From assembly GCF_000002235.5 (NCBI RefSeq), contig NW_022145523.1, positions 124,001-188,000 of the forward strand: a stretch of DNA of 64,000 nucleotides, read 5' to 3'. The stretch's first letter is position 1. Each line of letters starts with the position of its first letter. Below the pieces are notes generated by a model. The model did not search any database, was not told the origin of the DNA, and saw only the letters and a program-made list of their open reading frames with translations. The stretch is from Strongylocentrotus purpuratus. Its lineage: Eukaryota > Echinodermata > Echinoidea > Camarodonta > Strongylocentrotidae. Made by a program: the position numbers and the translations under genes. Shown piece after piece: positions 12,513 to 25,178 of the stretch.

Positions 12513-13737
12513 TGGGAAAATATCAATAATTCAAACTGCTACTTGCTTTTGTTTTTAATTTAAAGATGACAAACAAGTAAAATACATGAAAATTATTCAT
12601 TACATAGTCCCTACTTTTCTTTTGTTTTCCTTTGCTTTTGTAACCCTTGTAATTGACATGATAGATTTCTTAACTAGTGTGACACCTGGCATTATTGTAA
12701 AGTCATAACTGCATTTGGATTCAGACGATGACATTTTAGCTTCTAATGTAGTTATGTAGGCATTTTACCAAGACAACATTGCAAATATCTTTCAAAAACA
12801 CCACGTAATGTGCCACCCACAGGGATAACATTTTGTGGAAATGTTTTGGCAATCTCCGACACATTGATTGATTAGATTACATTTTCAAATAACATTTCTT
12901 GGTAAGAAAAAAGAATAATGCGGCCTGTGATCTCCATAAATGACATAACTACTTTTAATGAAGTCTTACAGAATTACCATTGTATACGATTCCCAGAAAC
13001 TTCAGAAACTTTAGAGTATATTTTATACAGGATTCACAATAAAGATTTCTAAGAGACATGTCCAAAAAAATTCCCTTCTGCCTAAGGAAGAATCTGATAA
13101 ATGTCATCGTTTACATTTGGGACGCTACGATGTTGATCAAACATTCATAAGCAATGGTTAAAAAAGAGACATACCCTGATGTCATTCTGTTTTTAATCAT
13201 CTACCCGGGAGTACATTAATCTCTTGCAAGTTGAAAAACTGGGCTTGTTTAATGAGGCAAGTGCACCCTGCTTTATTGCATAGTTTAGGGGCCAAATTTT
13301 TTGCCCTCGGTATTGTAGCTACATGTATTATACTAGGGCCAGGAAAAGAGGTTTCAAAAGTTTAAAAAATGCTCTAGAAACAAGGAAGAAATATCTGAAA
13401 ATAGATATATCTATATATATATATATATAGGTATTTTGTATACATTTGAAACAGGTTCAGTGAACATAAATTATGACTTATTGTTTTTTGGGGGGAAACA
13501 TATTTGCAATACTAAAGGATAAGTTTATGGAAACCAGTGTATACTGTTTATGCTCTCTCAGTTAGATAGTTGTACATGTATATCTAGCAGCTGTTGGATC
13601 TACCCATCATCATTAAATCGAGTCACAATGACGAATGAAGCAGCTAGCCCAGCCTAAATCATCCCATCTCAAATAACATGGGTTTACTTACAGTTACGTG
13701 TAGCATCACAGCTTATATCAATTTGACTTTGATGGTA

Positions 13738-13915
13738 CCTTCTCTCTCCTTTTCTCTCTCTCTTTTGATCTCTTTCTTTCTCTTCATCTCTCTCTCTCTT
13801 TCTCTCCCTCTTTCTCTTCGTCTCTCTCTCTCCCTCTCTCTCTCTCTCCTCTCTTGATCTCTCTTTCTCTCTCTCTCTGTCTCTCTTCATCTGTCTCTTT
13901 CCTCTTCCTTCTCGT
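13738..13915. repeat. CT-rich microsatellite
   Basis: TCTCTCTTT-type repeats; a lysine/arginine/glutamate-rich minus-strand frame is a by-product. A shorter CT tract follows at about 14108-14136. Confidence 0.9.
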
Positions 13916-14562
13916 TGCTTAAGACTGTACACACATACTCCATGAGTGATTGCTCCACAGTTAATTTTTCTGCACTCTCTTCAACCCTGACTCTAATCAT
14001 AACCTAACATCCAATTTCAATCCCAATGCAACTCCCTGACCAAATCTTATAGGTACATCACATCTAAGATATCAACTTGACCTCTTCTTTTTCTTCCTCT
14101 CTTTTTTCATCTCTCTCTCTCTCTCTCTCTTTCTCTCTTACTCATTAGCTACAGTCTACATCTATAATAAAACAAATAAGAATAGCAAATCTCTGATATC
14201 TCTCTTCTAAGGCTTTGACTGCTCTACATACATCTTTTATATTTCAAACGTGACACAGATTTCTCTCTTTATCAAGTAATAAAAAGAGTAAATGGATTAT
14301 ACCTGTAACTACCCGATTGGAGTCGTTTCATATAACATAAGCACATTTATTTGAAGTTGCAGGCATTATAAATGCTAATAACCTTCTGCTTGACTCGATA
14401 GTGTCTGTCCGTTCGTGCCTTCTTCTTCTTCTTCAAGATAATCTGCCTCCTTCACTGCTAAAGCTCCTTGCAGATGTATAAATGCATGTGTGTGGCGACA
14501 TAGGGATGCCCATGTCTGCGTACATGCCCTTATGCCAGCCGTACAGCAACTTTTCATTCTTA

Positions 14563-15116
14563 TCAAAACTCAAGACAACTTTATTCTTCTACTTCTGTTG
14601 TACCTTACCTATAGTATATTCTACCAAAACTCAATAGGACCTTATTCCTCTATTTCTGTTGTACCTTTACCTATAGTATATTCTACCAAAACTCAATAGG
14701 ACCTTATTCCTCTTCTTCTGTTGTACCTTTACCTATAGTATTCTACCAAAACTCAATAGGACCTTATTCCTCTATTTCTGTTGTACCTTTACCTATAGTA
14801 TATTCTACCAAAACTCAATAGGACCTTATTCCTCTTCTTCTGTTGTACCTTTACCTATAGTATTCTACCAAAACTCAAGACAACCTTATTCCTCTATTTC
14901 TGTTGTACCTTTACCTATAGTATATTCTACCAAAACTCAATAGGACCTTATTCCTCTACTTCTGTTGTACCTTTACCTATAGTATATTCTACCAAAACTC
15001 AATAGGACCTTATTCCTCTATTTCTGTTGTACCTTTACCTATAGTATATTCTACCAAAACTCAATAGGACCTTATTCCTCTATTTCTGTTGAACCTTTAC
15101 CTATAGTATCCTAATA
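14563..15116. repeat. Minisatellite, nine 60-62-bp units
   Basis: Unit landmarks are AACTCAATAGGACCTTATTC, TTCTGTTGTACCTTTACC and TATAGTATATTCTACCAAA. Nine units start near 14578, 14638, 14700, 14760, 14822, 14882, 14944, 15005 and 15067. Two slightly different unit types (62 bases, and 60 bases lacking one AT) partly alternate. On the transcribed minus strand the array begins about 16 bases after the short-isoform 5' splice site. Confidence 0.95.
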
Positions 15117-15132
15117 TCCTATCAATACTTAC

Positions 15133-15264
15133 ATCCCCTTGACTCTCCTCCACCTCCGTCTCCAGAGCCATAGCCTCATCGATATCAATCATCTTGAAGA
15201 TATGATCAAATCACTCCCGCGGAGATATGATCAAATCACTCCCGCGAGGATCAGATCCGATCTA
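15133..15264 (-). CDS. PRKAG2: Alternative first exon, gamma-2b-like short isoform
   Basis: Coding part 15133-15192 reads MIDIDEAMALETEVEESQGD and ends at donor GAT|GTAAGTATTG in phase 0, the phase required by the pre-CBS exon. The acidic start resembles in position and character the vertebrate gamma-2b start MLEKLEFEDEAVEDSESG, and joining gives ...ESQGD-EEDMTFVRFMKN. An in-frame TGA at 15213-15211 precedes the ATG with no ATG between, which supports this start. The 5' untranslated part contains a roughly 24-base duplication (GATATGATCAAATCACTCCC twice, 15200-15245). The upstream border at 15264 assumes a weak acceptor (TTCCCAG); the exon may instead begin at a transcription start further right. 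The coding call is inferred from phase, donor and family pattern, not from strong sequence identity. Confidence 0.75.
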
Positions 15265-15296
15265 CTGGGAACTTAAATTCTCTAATGTACTCTCTA

Positions 15297-15422
15297 TCTC
15301 CCTTGCTGATTGCAGATGGCGATAGTAATGTTAAAAGCTTGGTGTTACTACATCTATATCAGATTGCAGATGGCGATAGTAATAGAAACGTTAAAAGCTT
15401 GGTGTTCACAACATCTATATCA
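15297..15422. repeat. Tandem duplication of about 66 bases
   Basis: GATTGCAGATGGCGATAGTA, GTTAAAAGCTTGGTGTT and ACATCTATATCAG each occur twice. It lies just upstream, in transcript terms, of the short-isoform exon. Confidence 0.85.
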
Positions 15423-16659
15423 GTAACGATGAGTTGTCTGAAATATTATATTCCTCTAATGAGCAGTTGCCATGGCAATCACAAGTAGTGAAAAATGTAA
15501 GAAAGAGAGCTTGAGGTGGTGAAACAGTATTACGCCAAGTTGTTTGGTTTGATTGAAATTGATATTCCTCTAATGTACTTTGCTTTCCGCTTCAAGGACT
15601 ATTAAAATCCAAATGTTGAAAAGCCTGGTATTGCCAGTAGAGTATAGTCCGCAAAGCGTAGCCGAGCAGAATGCAAGCCAATAAATTATATTCCAAAGCA
15701 CTCGAGTTGCAAATATTCACAGGTTGTAGTCAAAAGTTATCATCATATACGATACACGATACAGGGATTCCAGTAAAAACAATCCTCATGTACTGTAGCT
15801 TGTAGATTTCACACAAGGTAAATTTGCTCAAAGCCACCAAACGACATTCAACACATCAGTTTTCATTTCCAAGGAAAATTATAAAGACAAAAACAAATCC
15901 GCTTATGGTCTGATCAAGGAATGCAACATATCTACCGCTTGGTGATTAATCACTTCGCTGCCGACTGTCTCCGTAAATTGGCAACAAATGTGAATCCTGA
16001 TGAGTTATGGCTTCCACTATATAAATGAATGAATCCTGCAGTTGAAAGCATGAACTGACGAGCTCGTATTCAACATGCAGGTACCGTGATATTTTCATGC
16101 ATTATAAATTGATTGAATGCAATTATATTACACCGGGTGATGAGCCAACCTACAATGTTCTGTGGGTATGATGTAGTGACACACGTTAGCAAGCACTTTC
16201 TGAATAAAGATAGAATACCAGGAATAGCTCACAGCTGATATTCACATCAAACTGCCCATTGAAGGGTTTCAATAGTCTGAAGATATATACCTCAATAATT
16301 ACGATGAAATATCATGAAGAGATAAACCTGTCCTTGTTACACAGCGAGCAACTATGTGTGACCTCGGTTCATTGATGGATCACAGTCCGGTATAGAGGAA
16401 AAGCAGCTATACGTCAAAAATTGTTGTATATTTCCTGGTTGACGATGATACACATAGACATTAATGAGCTGCAGTATATATTCCAAGACACCGGATAAAT
16501 GAAGAGTTGTAGTTGTACCGGTATTCCTTGATCTCCGATGGGTAGAATCACCAGTGTAGCCTGGCTGAGCAAGGAGACGGAGAGATGGGTCCGAGAGAGA
16601 GAGAGAGAGTAACGTGAGCCAGCGTTATGCTAAAGAGACTGAACGTGAGCTGTCAGAGA

Positions 16660-16702
16660 CCTGAACTGACCCGGTTCTGGCTAGCTTCCCACATATAAGT
16701 AC
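16660..16702 (-). promoter_or_regulatory. Possible promoter of the short isoform
   Basis: On the minus strand a TATA-like CTTATATGTGGG lies at about 16700-16689, with GC-richer DNA downstream. It is about 1.5 kb upstream of the short-isoform exon, which would need an untranslated first exon. The position fits an internal promoter, but the start site and donor cannot be fixed from sequence alone. Confidence 0.25.
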
Positions 16703-17388
16703 ACCACCATTACCATCGCAGTGAACACAACAATGCTACGCTCTGAGTCCAGCCAGCCGCCAGCAATCCAACCGAGAGCATATACTCAATTTACCATCCC
16801 CAAGCCAATAACGCCTCTACATGTGCTGTGTGATGGCGTATATACAGCTAGCCTATGATAATATATAGCACCGGTAGTGGTATTCCAGCCGTGTGATACC
16901 GCACTGCACAAACCTTTGCTCTGCATTGCTCACACACTATGTACATGACCCTATAGTTCTATGTTACGTCTCAGTTCAATGAGCATACTCAATGGACCCC
17001 TATTGGCGGCGTTTATCGAGTCAGGCTCAGTTAGAATCTGATACTACACGCTGTCCTATTAGGGATTCTGGATTGTGATTATTTGTATGCCTTGTTTGTG
17101 TTTGCCAAGAGATGGACTATTTGCATTGAAGTGCTATAAATAACTTATAACTTAAGTATTCTATACCTTCACAAATTAATGGTTGGCTTTTATGAAAGAG
17201 TGCAAAGTCAAGGACAAGCAAAGTGCAAATCAGTTAACTTGGCCGTGCCTAAGTAGTAGGAGTGATTCTTGGATGGTTGATTAACTAAGATGGGGTTCCA
17301 AGGCATCAGTAAATAGATCATGTCACTTTGAAAAGGTAGCACAGAGGCTGGCAAAGGGTAATGGTGGGTTGAGAGTAGAGTGAAGGGA

Positions 17389-17394
<6 letters not shown>

Positions 17395-17427
<33 letters not shown>

Positions 17428-17547
17428 ATGGGGAAAGGGGTGTGGCATGTACATACATTACATAAGTACCATGTAGAAGGAAAGGGAAAGAAATAAGAGA
17501 GAGGGAGAGAGGGAGAGAGAAAGAGAGAGGGAGAGAGAAAGAGAGAA

Positions 17548-17590
<43 letters not shown>

Positions 17591-17840
17591 AGACAGACAG
17601 GGGAGAGAAAGAGAGAAAGAGTGAAAAGATGGAAAAGATGGAAAAGGGGGTGTGGCACATTACAAAAGACACATGTAGAAGGAAAGGGAGAGAAGTAGGA
17701 GAGAGAGTGAGAGGGAGAGAGAGGGAGAGGGAAAAAGAGAGAGAGGGGAGAGGGGATAAGGGAGACAGAGAGAGACAAAGAAAGACAGCACGAGAGACAG
17801 AGAACGAGAAAGGGAGACGAGAGTGAAATTGAGAGACAGA
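17395..17840. repeat. GA-rich block with duplicated 80-bp segment
   Basis: Long GAGAGA tracts. Two segments (from about 17421 and about 17640) share GGGGTGTGGCA, then CATGTAGAAGGAAAGGGA. The Ser/Leu-rich frame of 240 codons on the minus strand is a by-product. Confidence 0.9.
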
Positions 17841-18329
17841 GTAAATTGAAAATGATATATCGTCCGGCTCATTATTCCTCCATTTTAAAAGGTTGAAAGA
17901 TTGAAGATTGAAGATTGAAAGCGATGCCATGTCATGGAACCTTTAATGGTTCTCGCCTCCAGTGGTAGTGCCATATTGATGGAGAAGAAGATACAAAGAG
18001 AGGGAGATCAAAAGAGAAGAGAAAATATAGAGAATGAGAGAGAGAAAGAAAGAGAAAGTAAGAAGATAAATAGTTTGCTACAGTTGATGTTTGTCACAGT
18101 TCCTTTGGAACATTATGTATTTAAAAAAATCTGCCAATCATGGGATTCAAAAAAAGTAAAACTAGAAAATTAAACCAATAGATAGAGGAGAGTAGATAGC
18201 CTTAAACATTACAACATATACTAGTACATAGTCCATAGAGAAGTAAGAAATAACACTCAATTTAAGATTAAAGACATATTATAAGCCTGTAAGAAAAGGG
18301 ACTGTGCATCCTGTAAAATATGGAAACCA

Positions 18330-18525
18330 ATTGTTCATAGCATCAACTCCTGCTCTGTGGCATTTCTACCTCTTCTCTCGATAGTCGATACATTTAAGAA
18401 AGCCTTGAAGAACTATCTCTTTCTGTAGTAGTGCTACATCTTTCTCTGCTTAGTAATGTAAAGCTCATAGAGAATTAACCTATAATAATTATGCGCTAGA
18501 CAAATTGAAATTTATTTATAAGGGG
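18330..18525 (+). mobile_element. LINE 3' remnant
   Basis: A short plus-strand frame LLSIVDTFKKALKNYLFL ends with TAG at about 18427-18429. This is the usual C-terminal form of CR1/L2-group LINE ORF2 proteins. It is followed by TGTAAAGCTCATAGAGAA and TTATGCGCTAGACAAATT, a typical 3' tail. Everything upstream of about 40 codons is lost. Confidence 0.55.
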
Positions 18526-21500
18526 AAAAAAGAAACTTAGATACAATTTTTTTTTAATAAAACATTTTTATAATGGAAACTGTAAGGAGAGAGACGCATT
18601 TCACAGCAACCCTCATTTAGCATACAATATCAGACGGTCAGTGTGAACCCTTTCTATTTGACATCTAAACATGGACTGTATTAAATATCATGACATTAAT
18701 GTTGACGTCTGATCAATCTTCATCTCATTATGTCTGCATGTTGTCTCGAAGGCAACCCTTTATGTCCCTATGAGAGCATTGGAATATATGCATAGCACAA
18801 CCCTACAGGCAATTCATGCAATGCGGAAAACAAAATGAAGGGCAATATATATAACCTTTCTCAAGTTGAGGAGTCTTGTGTTGAAAATGGTGAACGGAAG
18901 GGTAAAACTTCAAAGTGAGTTCCAGTACTGGTTGAAGAAAAACAATCATTTGAGGGCTGTCTCATTTTTCATGAACATATGGAAGAAGTTAATAGTAGAG
19001 ATAAAACATGAGCTTTTCAAACTAGTCATTTGGGCAGACTAAGATCAAGAATTTAATTCAGGTCACAATATATCTAATCCTATAATTCATATATGCCAAA
19101 ACCATTATTTTCATATTGATGATATTCAGCACAAACTTGTGATTTCTTATGATGTAAATGATCTTAAATTCTATAAAAACTACAATCACTTTTTCAGATT
19201 GACTTCCAAACCGTATATTTCAAAAATACAAAATACAAAAATGAACATTTCCGCCACATGTACTTTTTAGGGTTTTTGGATAAAGTTAAAAAAAAGAAAA
19301 AATGGCTATATTAATTTGATTTAATTTGTTTGTTAAAACAAGTTCCTCACAAAATATCAAGCTGCTGTAAATTTCACTCCTCTGTAATAAATGGAGTATC
19401 AACCATGTATCTTCCTTTTTCTCTCTCTCTCTCTTTCTTTTCTCAGCTATTTAGTGACTCACTCCAGTATATTTTCTTCGATAAAACATAGGAGATTCAT
19501 GACTAACCAAGTAACACTACTGGGGACTTTATGAATGAAGCTTGCATCCTAAAGATTTACCTCATACTTTTCTTTCTTAAGATCTTATTGCCATCTATCA
19601 CTTTTTCCCAATTTCCCCAAATAATACACTTTCACTTTTACAACCACTGCATAATTTTAGTCATTTTATGTTCAAAGACTTGAGAGAGCTACGTTGAAGT
19701 ACTTTTAAGGGAATGAATTCAATTCACTTCTCAAGATTTATAGCGTACAATGTCTGTATGACATGGATTGCATTCAGTTATTTTAATGTTGTAGTGAGTC
19801 AACCAGAATTGATTGCATCTTCAAGACAGCTTCAAGACAGCCATAATAAATCAACACATGTAGAGATTGTGTCCCTCTTCAAATATCCAGTTATTCTATT
19901 TCATTTCTCCTTTCTCAATTACCTTACTCTCTCTTTCCATGCTCTCACTTAATAAAGGAACCCTAAATGTCTTCTCTTTAGGTCTTATTCAGCTTTTACA
20001 TTTTTCCTGCCTCCCTATTTAATGCTAATGTGAATTATGAGTACATACAATTTGCAGAGCAGAAGTGTGCCCACTTTTTTTTTGGGGGGGGGGAGAGGGG
20101 GGGGGGGTGTAATGTTTGCCCAATCATGAAGAACACTGATCAACATTAACAAGCTGGTAGATACACAAAGAAAAAAATTATAACAAAATAAGTGAAGCTT
20201 CTCTTGAATTGGTTTAATATTTGATCCACTCTTTCTTGACCCTCCCATCTCCTTCCCTCATCATCGATCAACCCCTTTTCCGCTCCATTCCTGATTATTG
20301 TTTTAAATTTAAAATTGATGAGTATTTGTTTGACAAACTGACAGGAGCTTGTTGCTTGGGAGATTAATGACTTCCCCAAGTCAGCGCGCATTAATCAAGA
20401 CATTCTAGAAGTGCTCATTCCCATTGCTATAAGTAGAAGTGCACCGAGTGACCAAAACATATGGTGCTTATTCAAAGGAGTTTCATTTTCAGTTATCTCA
20501 AACTTATAGTCTCTAGCAGGTTCAGTTAGTGTTAATTATAGCAGAGGAATAACTAAAACAGGTCATTGAAAAAATTATAAGGAAGTTGACGTTTGAAATT
20601 TGTAGTTGATAGAACATCAATGTGTAACTCTCCAATTTCATATGCAAGTTACTTTCTTCTTAGTTTCAACACGATGCTTCTCATTTTTATTTTCCCATTG
20701 CCCATTTCACAGAAACAATATTGGACAAATTCTATCTTGTTCTGTGAGGCTTCCATGAAAATCATCTAATCTTACATAAAAATTAGCATGTGGAATTTTT
20801 CATGGTAATTTGTGTATCAAGAGATGATAGCTACTCAAATATATATTCATATTATATTTATTCTTGGAAACCTACAAAAACAAGCTATGCTTTCCAGTAG
20901 GTTCCCGTTTCATTTCATAATTTTGAACTTACTTTGTCAACTATGTTCTCTATTATGCAAACAATTGATATATGGAATGGAATAAATTTGAATCAATCAA
21001 TTTAAACATTGGCTTCCTCTCCACTCCCGTATTTTTGTTTAAACTTTTAGTTTTTGCATACGAATGCTTTCATAACATCGCCCCCTTCTTATTTACATGT
21101 AAGTGAACTATTATCATTATATCTATATTATATTATTATAAAATCATAGAGCTACCAATTTGTAATTGATCATATCATTTTTGTTTTTCTTTGGTTTTTA
21201 CTTCAATTTTACTTCACTGCAACTTTAAATTCTAGGCAGTGACTTTGATGTGATTTCCATTACAGCCTACTGATGTACATCATTTACCACCCTAGCATGT
21301 GTTCTTGTATGTCTTTCAAGTATAGCGCTGTGCACATACATGTAAATGCGTCCTACAGCTGACATTTCAGCCATATCATTAGCATTAAACATTAGATGGC
21401 TCTGGGTGTTTATGAGCTAAACGTGCAGAGTACACCATATGAATCAGGATGCCTGAACAAGTTACCATCATTCTACTACACAGCTTCACACATTAGCTGA

Positions 21501-21950
21501 TGCCACACTCAATCACAAGCATCCATTTTGTAATTAACTTTCAAAAAAATACTGTATATTCCACAACATTTTTTAAATTTGACTGCCAATTCCATGTTTA
21601 AAGCTATAGTCAATCTGTTTATATAATTTTTAAAAGGGTAAATCAAGTTTTTTTAAATTTATCCAGCACTCAGCTTCAAGCCACATAAACATTCTTTTCT
21701 TCAAAAGATCAACAATTTTTGAGAGCTTGATAAAGTATCATTTGATTGATGTATGATATTATCTTTAAAAAAATATGTTATTTAACCATATGGATGTGAC
21801 AGATCTAATTTATCTTAACTAAAATTTTTGAATGAATAATTTGTAGAATGAAGTTTATTATTTACTGCCCTTGTGGCTCTGAACAGATGGAACGCATGCT
21901 AGAGAGATAAACCTCGTCACCTAGCAGATGCGTCACATTTGCAACCATAA
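18526..21950. other. Intron stretch with no recognised element
   Basis: AT-rich DNA within the long-isoform intron. A T9/G run with GGGGGAGAGGGG pattern lies near 20077-20107 and a short CT tract near 19421. Open frames here are short and unsupported by splice sites. Confidence 0.6.
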
Positions 21951-21953
21951 AAT

Positions 21954-21985
21954 TCCCTCCTACAAAATTTATTTTGTAGGAGGGA
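21954..21985. repeat. Perfect 32-base palindrome
   Basis: TCCCTCCTACAAAAT, two T bases, then its exact reverse complement ATTTTGTAGGAGGGA. It is followed by a C run at about 22004-22019. Confidence 0.95.
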
Positions 21986-22562
21986 TCCTTCTGATTGAGT
22001 ATCCTCCCCCCCCCCCCCCATTAAAATAAAAATGTTGACAAAGAACTAGAAGTCAATTTTACTTGGCCTACAGTGACAATTTAGAGAAACCTGAACCAAT
22101 TTGGAGCTTTATCTTCAGTAGATTATTTATTAAAAAAACATGTCCTATTGCAGAACATACACATGTTTTAATTAGCACCAGGCCTAGTACCTCCTTGATT
22201 TTATGGAGACAGAACGTCATTCTAATGGCAATACCGTTGATGGTTTCTGTATTAGTTTCAAGAGACAAGGCCGACAGTACCTTAAACATTAATAGCAAAA
22301 CTGCATTAACATAAAACCTCCACTCTGCGGCATTTAATTAAGTTACCATGTCCGTTGCAATTTTAGAAGGTCTTTCATCATCTCTCATTCATCCCTGGGA
22401 ACATATCAAATTAAATGCAATTTTAAAGATACTATCTAAGGTTTTACTCTTGAGAAATCTGTCCAAAAGGTGCGAGGAGGCATGATTATAAGGGTGATAA
22501 CAATTTCATGGAATATATGTTATACAATCCCTCTAGTTATAATAATATCAATATCATATTCA

Positions 22563-22830
22563 GAGGTGTTGTGGTCTGGTGGATAAGTCACCGAACTGCA
22601 GATCACAAGGTACGGCGTTCAAGTCCCGCTGCGGCACTAATGGCCTTTGGCAAGGCGTTCATCTACATTTACCACTTTCCACCCAGGTGTAAATGGGTAC
22701 CTGATATGCTTGAATGCGAGTTACTTTGGCAGCTCAGCTACAACCAGGGTAATATGTGTAAGCGCCATGAGCGTCAGAACCTGGCGGACACCGGCGCTAT
22801 ATAAATATCCATATTATTATTATTATTAAA
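22563..22830 (+). mobile_element. tRNA-derived SINE
   Basis: The head resembles a tRNA gene: an A-box-like TGGTCTGGTGG and a B-box-like CGTTCAAGTCC about 45 bases apart. The body shares GCACTAATGGCCTTTGGCAA and AAATGGGTACCTG with the copy at 515-736. The tail is GCGCTATATAAATATCC plus ATT repeats. The promoter boxes lie within the element, as usual for RNA polymerase III SINEs. Confidence 0.8.
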
Positions 22831-23639
22831 TGTCCACAATATAATTATTGAAAATCAACAGCAATTGTGTCTTTAAAAAAGAATGTTAATCCTTTGACCT
22901 GAACCTTCTTAAGTTGAAATTTCATATTTCAAATTTTCTCACACTCAAAATTTAAAAACAAAACTATAAACTAGAAGATTTTATCTGAATGCTGAACATA
23001 ACATTCAGAGTTATTTATAAAGTATGTAAGTAATTTCTGGACTGAAATACTAAACCACCCCCGGCACCCTCCTCCTCTAAATTTGAATTGCAATAAGACA
23101 TTTTTGTAATTTAAAAAAACAAGTGCATGGTTACAAATTATTTCATTTACCTGTCATGATTAATTGTATTTCAATAGTCAGAAAGCGAATTGCGTACATT
23201 ACGTGTTGAAAAGTAGGACAACCATAATGTTGGTCCTACTTACAGGTAACAACACCTACATGTAATGTGTGGTTATAGTTTTATAAGAGTTGATGTTTTT
23301 CTTTTTCTGGCATTCATGTGACTCACTTAATTCAACCCTTACTGTTACTTTGTATTCACTGTTTTCTTGATTTTGTATTTGCCCAACAAAATACTACTAC
23401 TACTACTAATAATTTTTGTCTTATATGTCCCAGCTAATGCGCGAGATGAGGCACTGTACATTTTTGCATTCATGGCTTTATATTAATTAGACTGTAGGGC
23501 AAGTCACTGTATTGTGTTGTTTCGTAGTCCCATCAGTGGCAGTCGACCAAACCAGTATGAAAATATAAAGAAAACTATTACAAACATATGTACCGTTTGT
23601 TCTCCTCATTTTATTTACGGGTTCTCGCGAAAACTAATT

Positions 23640-23900
23640 AAAGATAATAATTATGTTGCCTCCTAATATTCGTGGGTAATGTGCCGGGAAATCGGAGGTG
23701 TGTCCAATTCAACCAATCACGAGGCGGGATTTTCCCTAAGTCATTGTCCTCGTTCGCTACATAGAAACATCTAACAACCATAATGGGGGATGACGCCGAT
23801 GAAGTTTTGTCACCGATACAGAGATAAAGAGGTGTTTTATTCACTTCCCGACTGTGAATGATGTCGTTTTGAAAGAATTTACAGACACCAGATACTGTTC
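23640..23900. promoter_or_regulatory. CpG-richer patch with NF-Y box
   Basis: In AT-rich surroundings this patch has many CpG steps and a consensus CCAAT box AACCAATCAC at 23711-23720, followed by GAGGCGGGA. A plus-strand ATG follows in ATAATGGGGGATGACG, giving only 14 codons (MGDDADEVLSPIQR) before a stop. It may be an enhancer, a cryptic or nested promoter, or part of an unrecognised element. Confidence 0.3.
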
Positions 23901-24813
23901 ATCTTGTAACTCTAGAGGGCCCCCTTCATCCTGTTCTTTTGTTACCCATTTAGGGGAGCTATCCACTGTTCACTTTCTGTATAGCTGCTGCATTTGTTTC
24001 TACAATATATATATATATATAATATGAAATCACACTAAAATATAGTTGTACATTATATTCATTAACCTGGAAATGACAATTTCAAATCATTCACACTTCT
24101 TTGTGATTTGCCAATAATTATAAATACCACTCTCTTATCCTTTCTTCATCTTTTCATATCACGTTTATTTTGATAAAATACTCCCTCTCTCTCCTAAAAA
24201 TAAAGTCAGTTTTTTATTCTAACTTTCTCTGACTCCACCAAGGACAAGTGAGGGTTGATTTGACAGAATAACACAATGGCCATTTCATAAAGGCAGTTAC
24301 AATAAAACATTACTGTTATTGGTAATCTAATAATGCACAACACTCACCAAGAAAACCTTGTGCAAAATCCTTTCATCAGATATAATTCACAAATCCGGTC
24401 ACCACGTTTTTATCTTCATTATTCATAATGATACTATTCACAGGTGAATCACATAATAATCATCCTGTGACAACCACAATTTCTACTTCTTTTTCTTTCT
24501 CTCTCTCTCTCTCTCTCTCTCTCAATATTCATCATCTACAAGTGAATAGTTTACTTGTCTAATCACCTTCCTCCTTGATTATTATCAGTTCTTGTAACTT
24601 GTCGGAAATAACAAATTTTATGACACTGAGCCAAGAACCATTCATAAAATTTGTGAACATAAATGTATGTTAGAAGAATCTTGTTTAACAGCAAGTATCC
24701 ACACATTGGAATCCTGTTAACATTCAGCAAATACAATTAAAATAAAACAATAATTTCATATCAAAATAAATCATGACGATTCATCATGATCTAGTTACTG
24801 ACGGTCGACTTAC

Positions 24814-24977
24814 CGGATGGAAAGGTACAGAGGCGGACTCTCCCTGGTCAGAGAACTGCCGGACGAGGACCCGCCGAGGCAGTCTCCTCTCCGGCTCTTT
24901 GTTGTAGTCCTGCAGTCTGAGTTGTTGAAGGCCGCTCACGTAAGAATGGGACCCAGTGCTGCTGGGAGATCCAACTA
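24814..24977 (-). CDS. PRKAG2: AMPK gamma-2 N-terminal exon with YNKEPER motif
   Basis: A 164-base exon with acceptor TTGATTTCAG and donor CCG|GTAAGTCG. The first two bases complete a valine codon with the last base of the 31791-31893 exon (phase 1), and it ends in phase 0 as the pre-CBS exon needs. It reads VGSPSSTGSHSYVSGLQQLR, then LQDYNKEPERRLPRRVLVRQ, then FSDQGESASVPFHP. LQDYNKEPER corresponds to human gamma-2 LESYKHEPER, which lies in the same relative place before the gamma-2b start. The serine-rich stretch and the RQFSDQ site (S187 of the assembled long form) are typical of a flexible phosphorylated region. Splice sites, phase and motif agree, so confidence is high. Confidence 0.9.
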
Positions 24978-25178
24978 CTGAAATCAACAAAAAAAGATGA
25001 TAATGATAATATCATATTTATGAATATAGTGCTTTACACATCTATAATGTCTATAGATGTTTTTTTACAAGTGAAACATTTTTAATTCAATTTATCTTTC
25101 CAGAATTCGATAAAAATGCCAATAAGAACATACAAAACAACCTACAAACAAAGCAATGTAGTAAAGATATAAAGATAA

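Larger units (their letters stand above)
1835..15132 (-). other. PRKAG2: Intron between short-isoform exon and pre-CBS exon
   Basis: A 13.3-kb intron for the short isoform, and the 3' part of a 23-kb intron for the long one. No convincing coding exon was seen. It holds TTAA-flanked elements (2456-2995, 3060-3436, 11973-12512), two minisatellites (3530-3990, 4690-5620), an inverted-repeat element (7753-8043), GA or CT tracts and the 62-bp minisatellite at its 5' end. The stretches 5640-6700, 6990-7740, 8044-10740 and 12520-13735 show only AT-rich unique-looking DNA with short poly-G or poly-A runs. Confidence 0.7.

Noticed and set aside
14563-15116. CRISPR-like spaced repeats
   Set aside because: Units are contiguous with no unique spacers, and the surrounding DNA is an animal intron.
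17208-17930. 240-codon minus-strand frame
   Set aside because: Ser/Leu/Phe repeats from the GA-rich block; it runs through duplicated repeat units.
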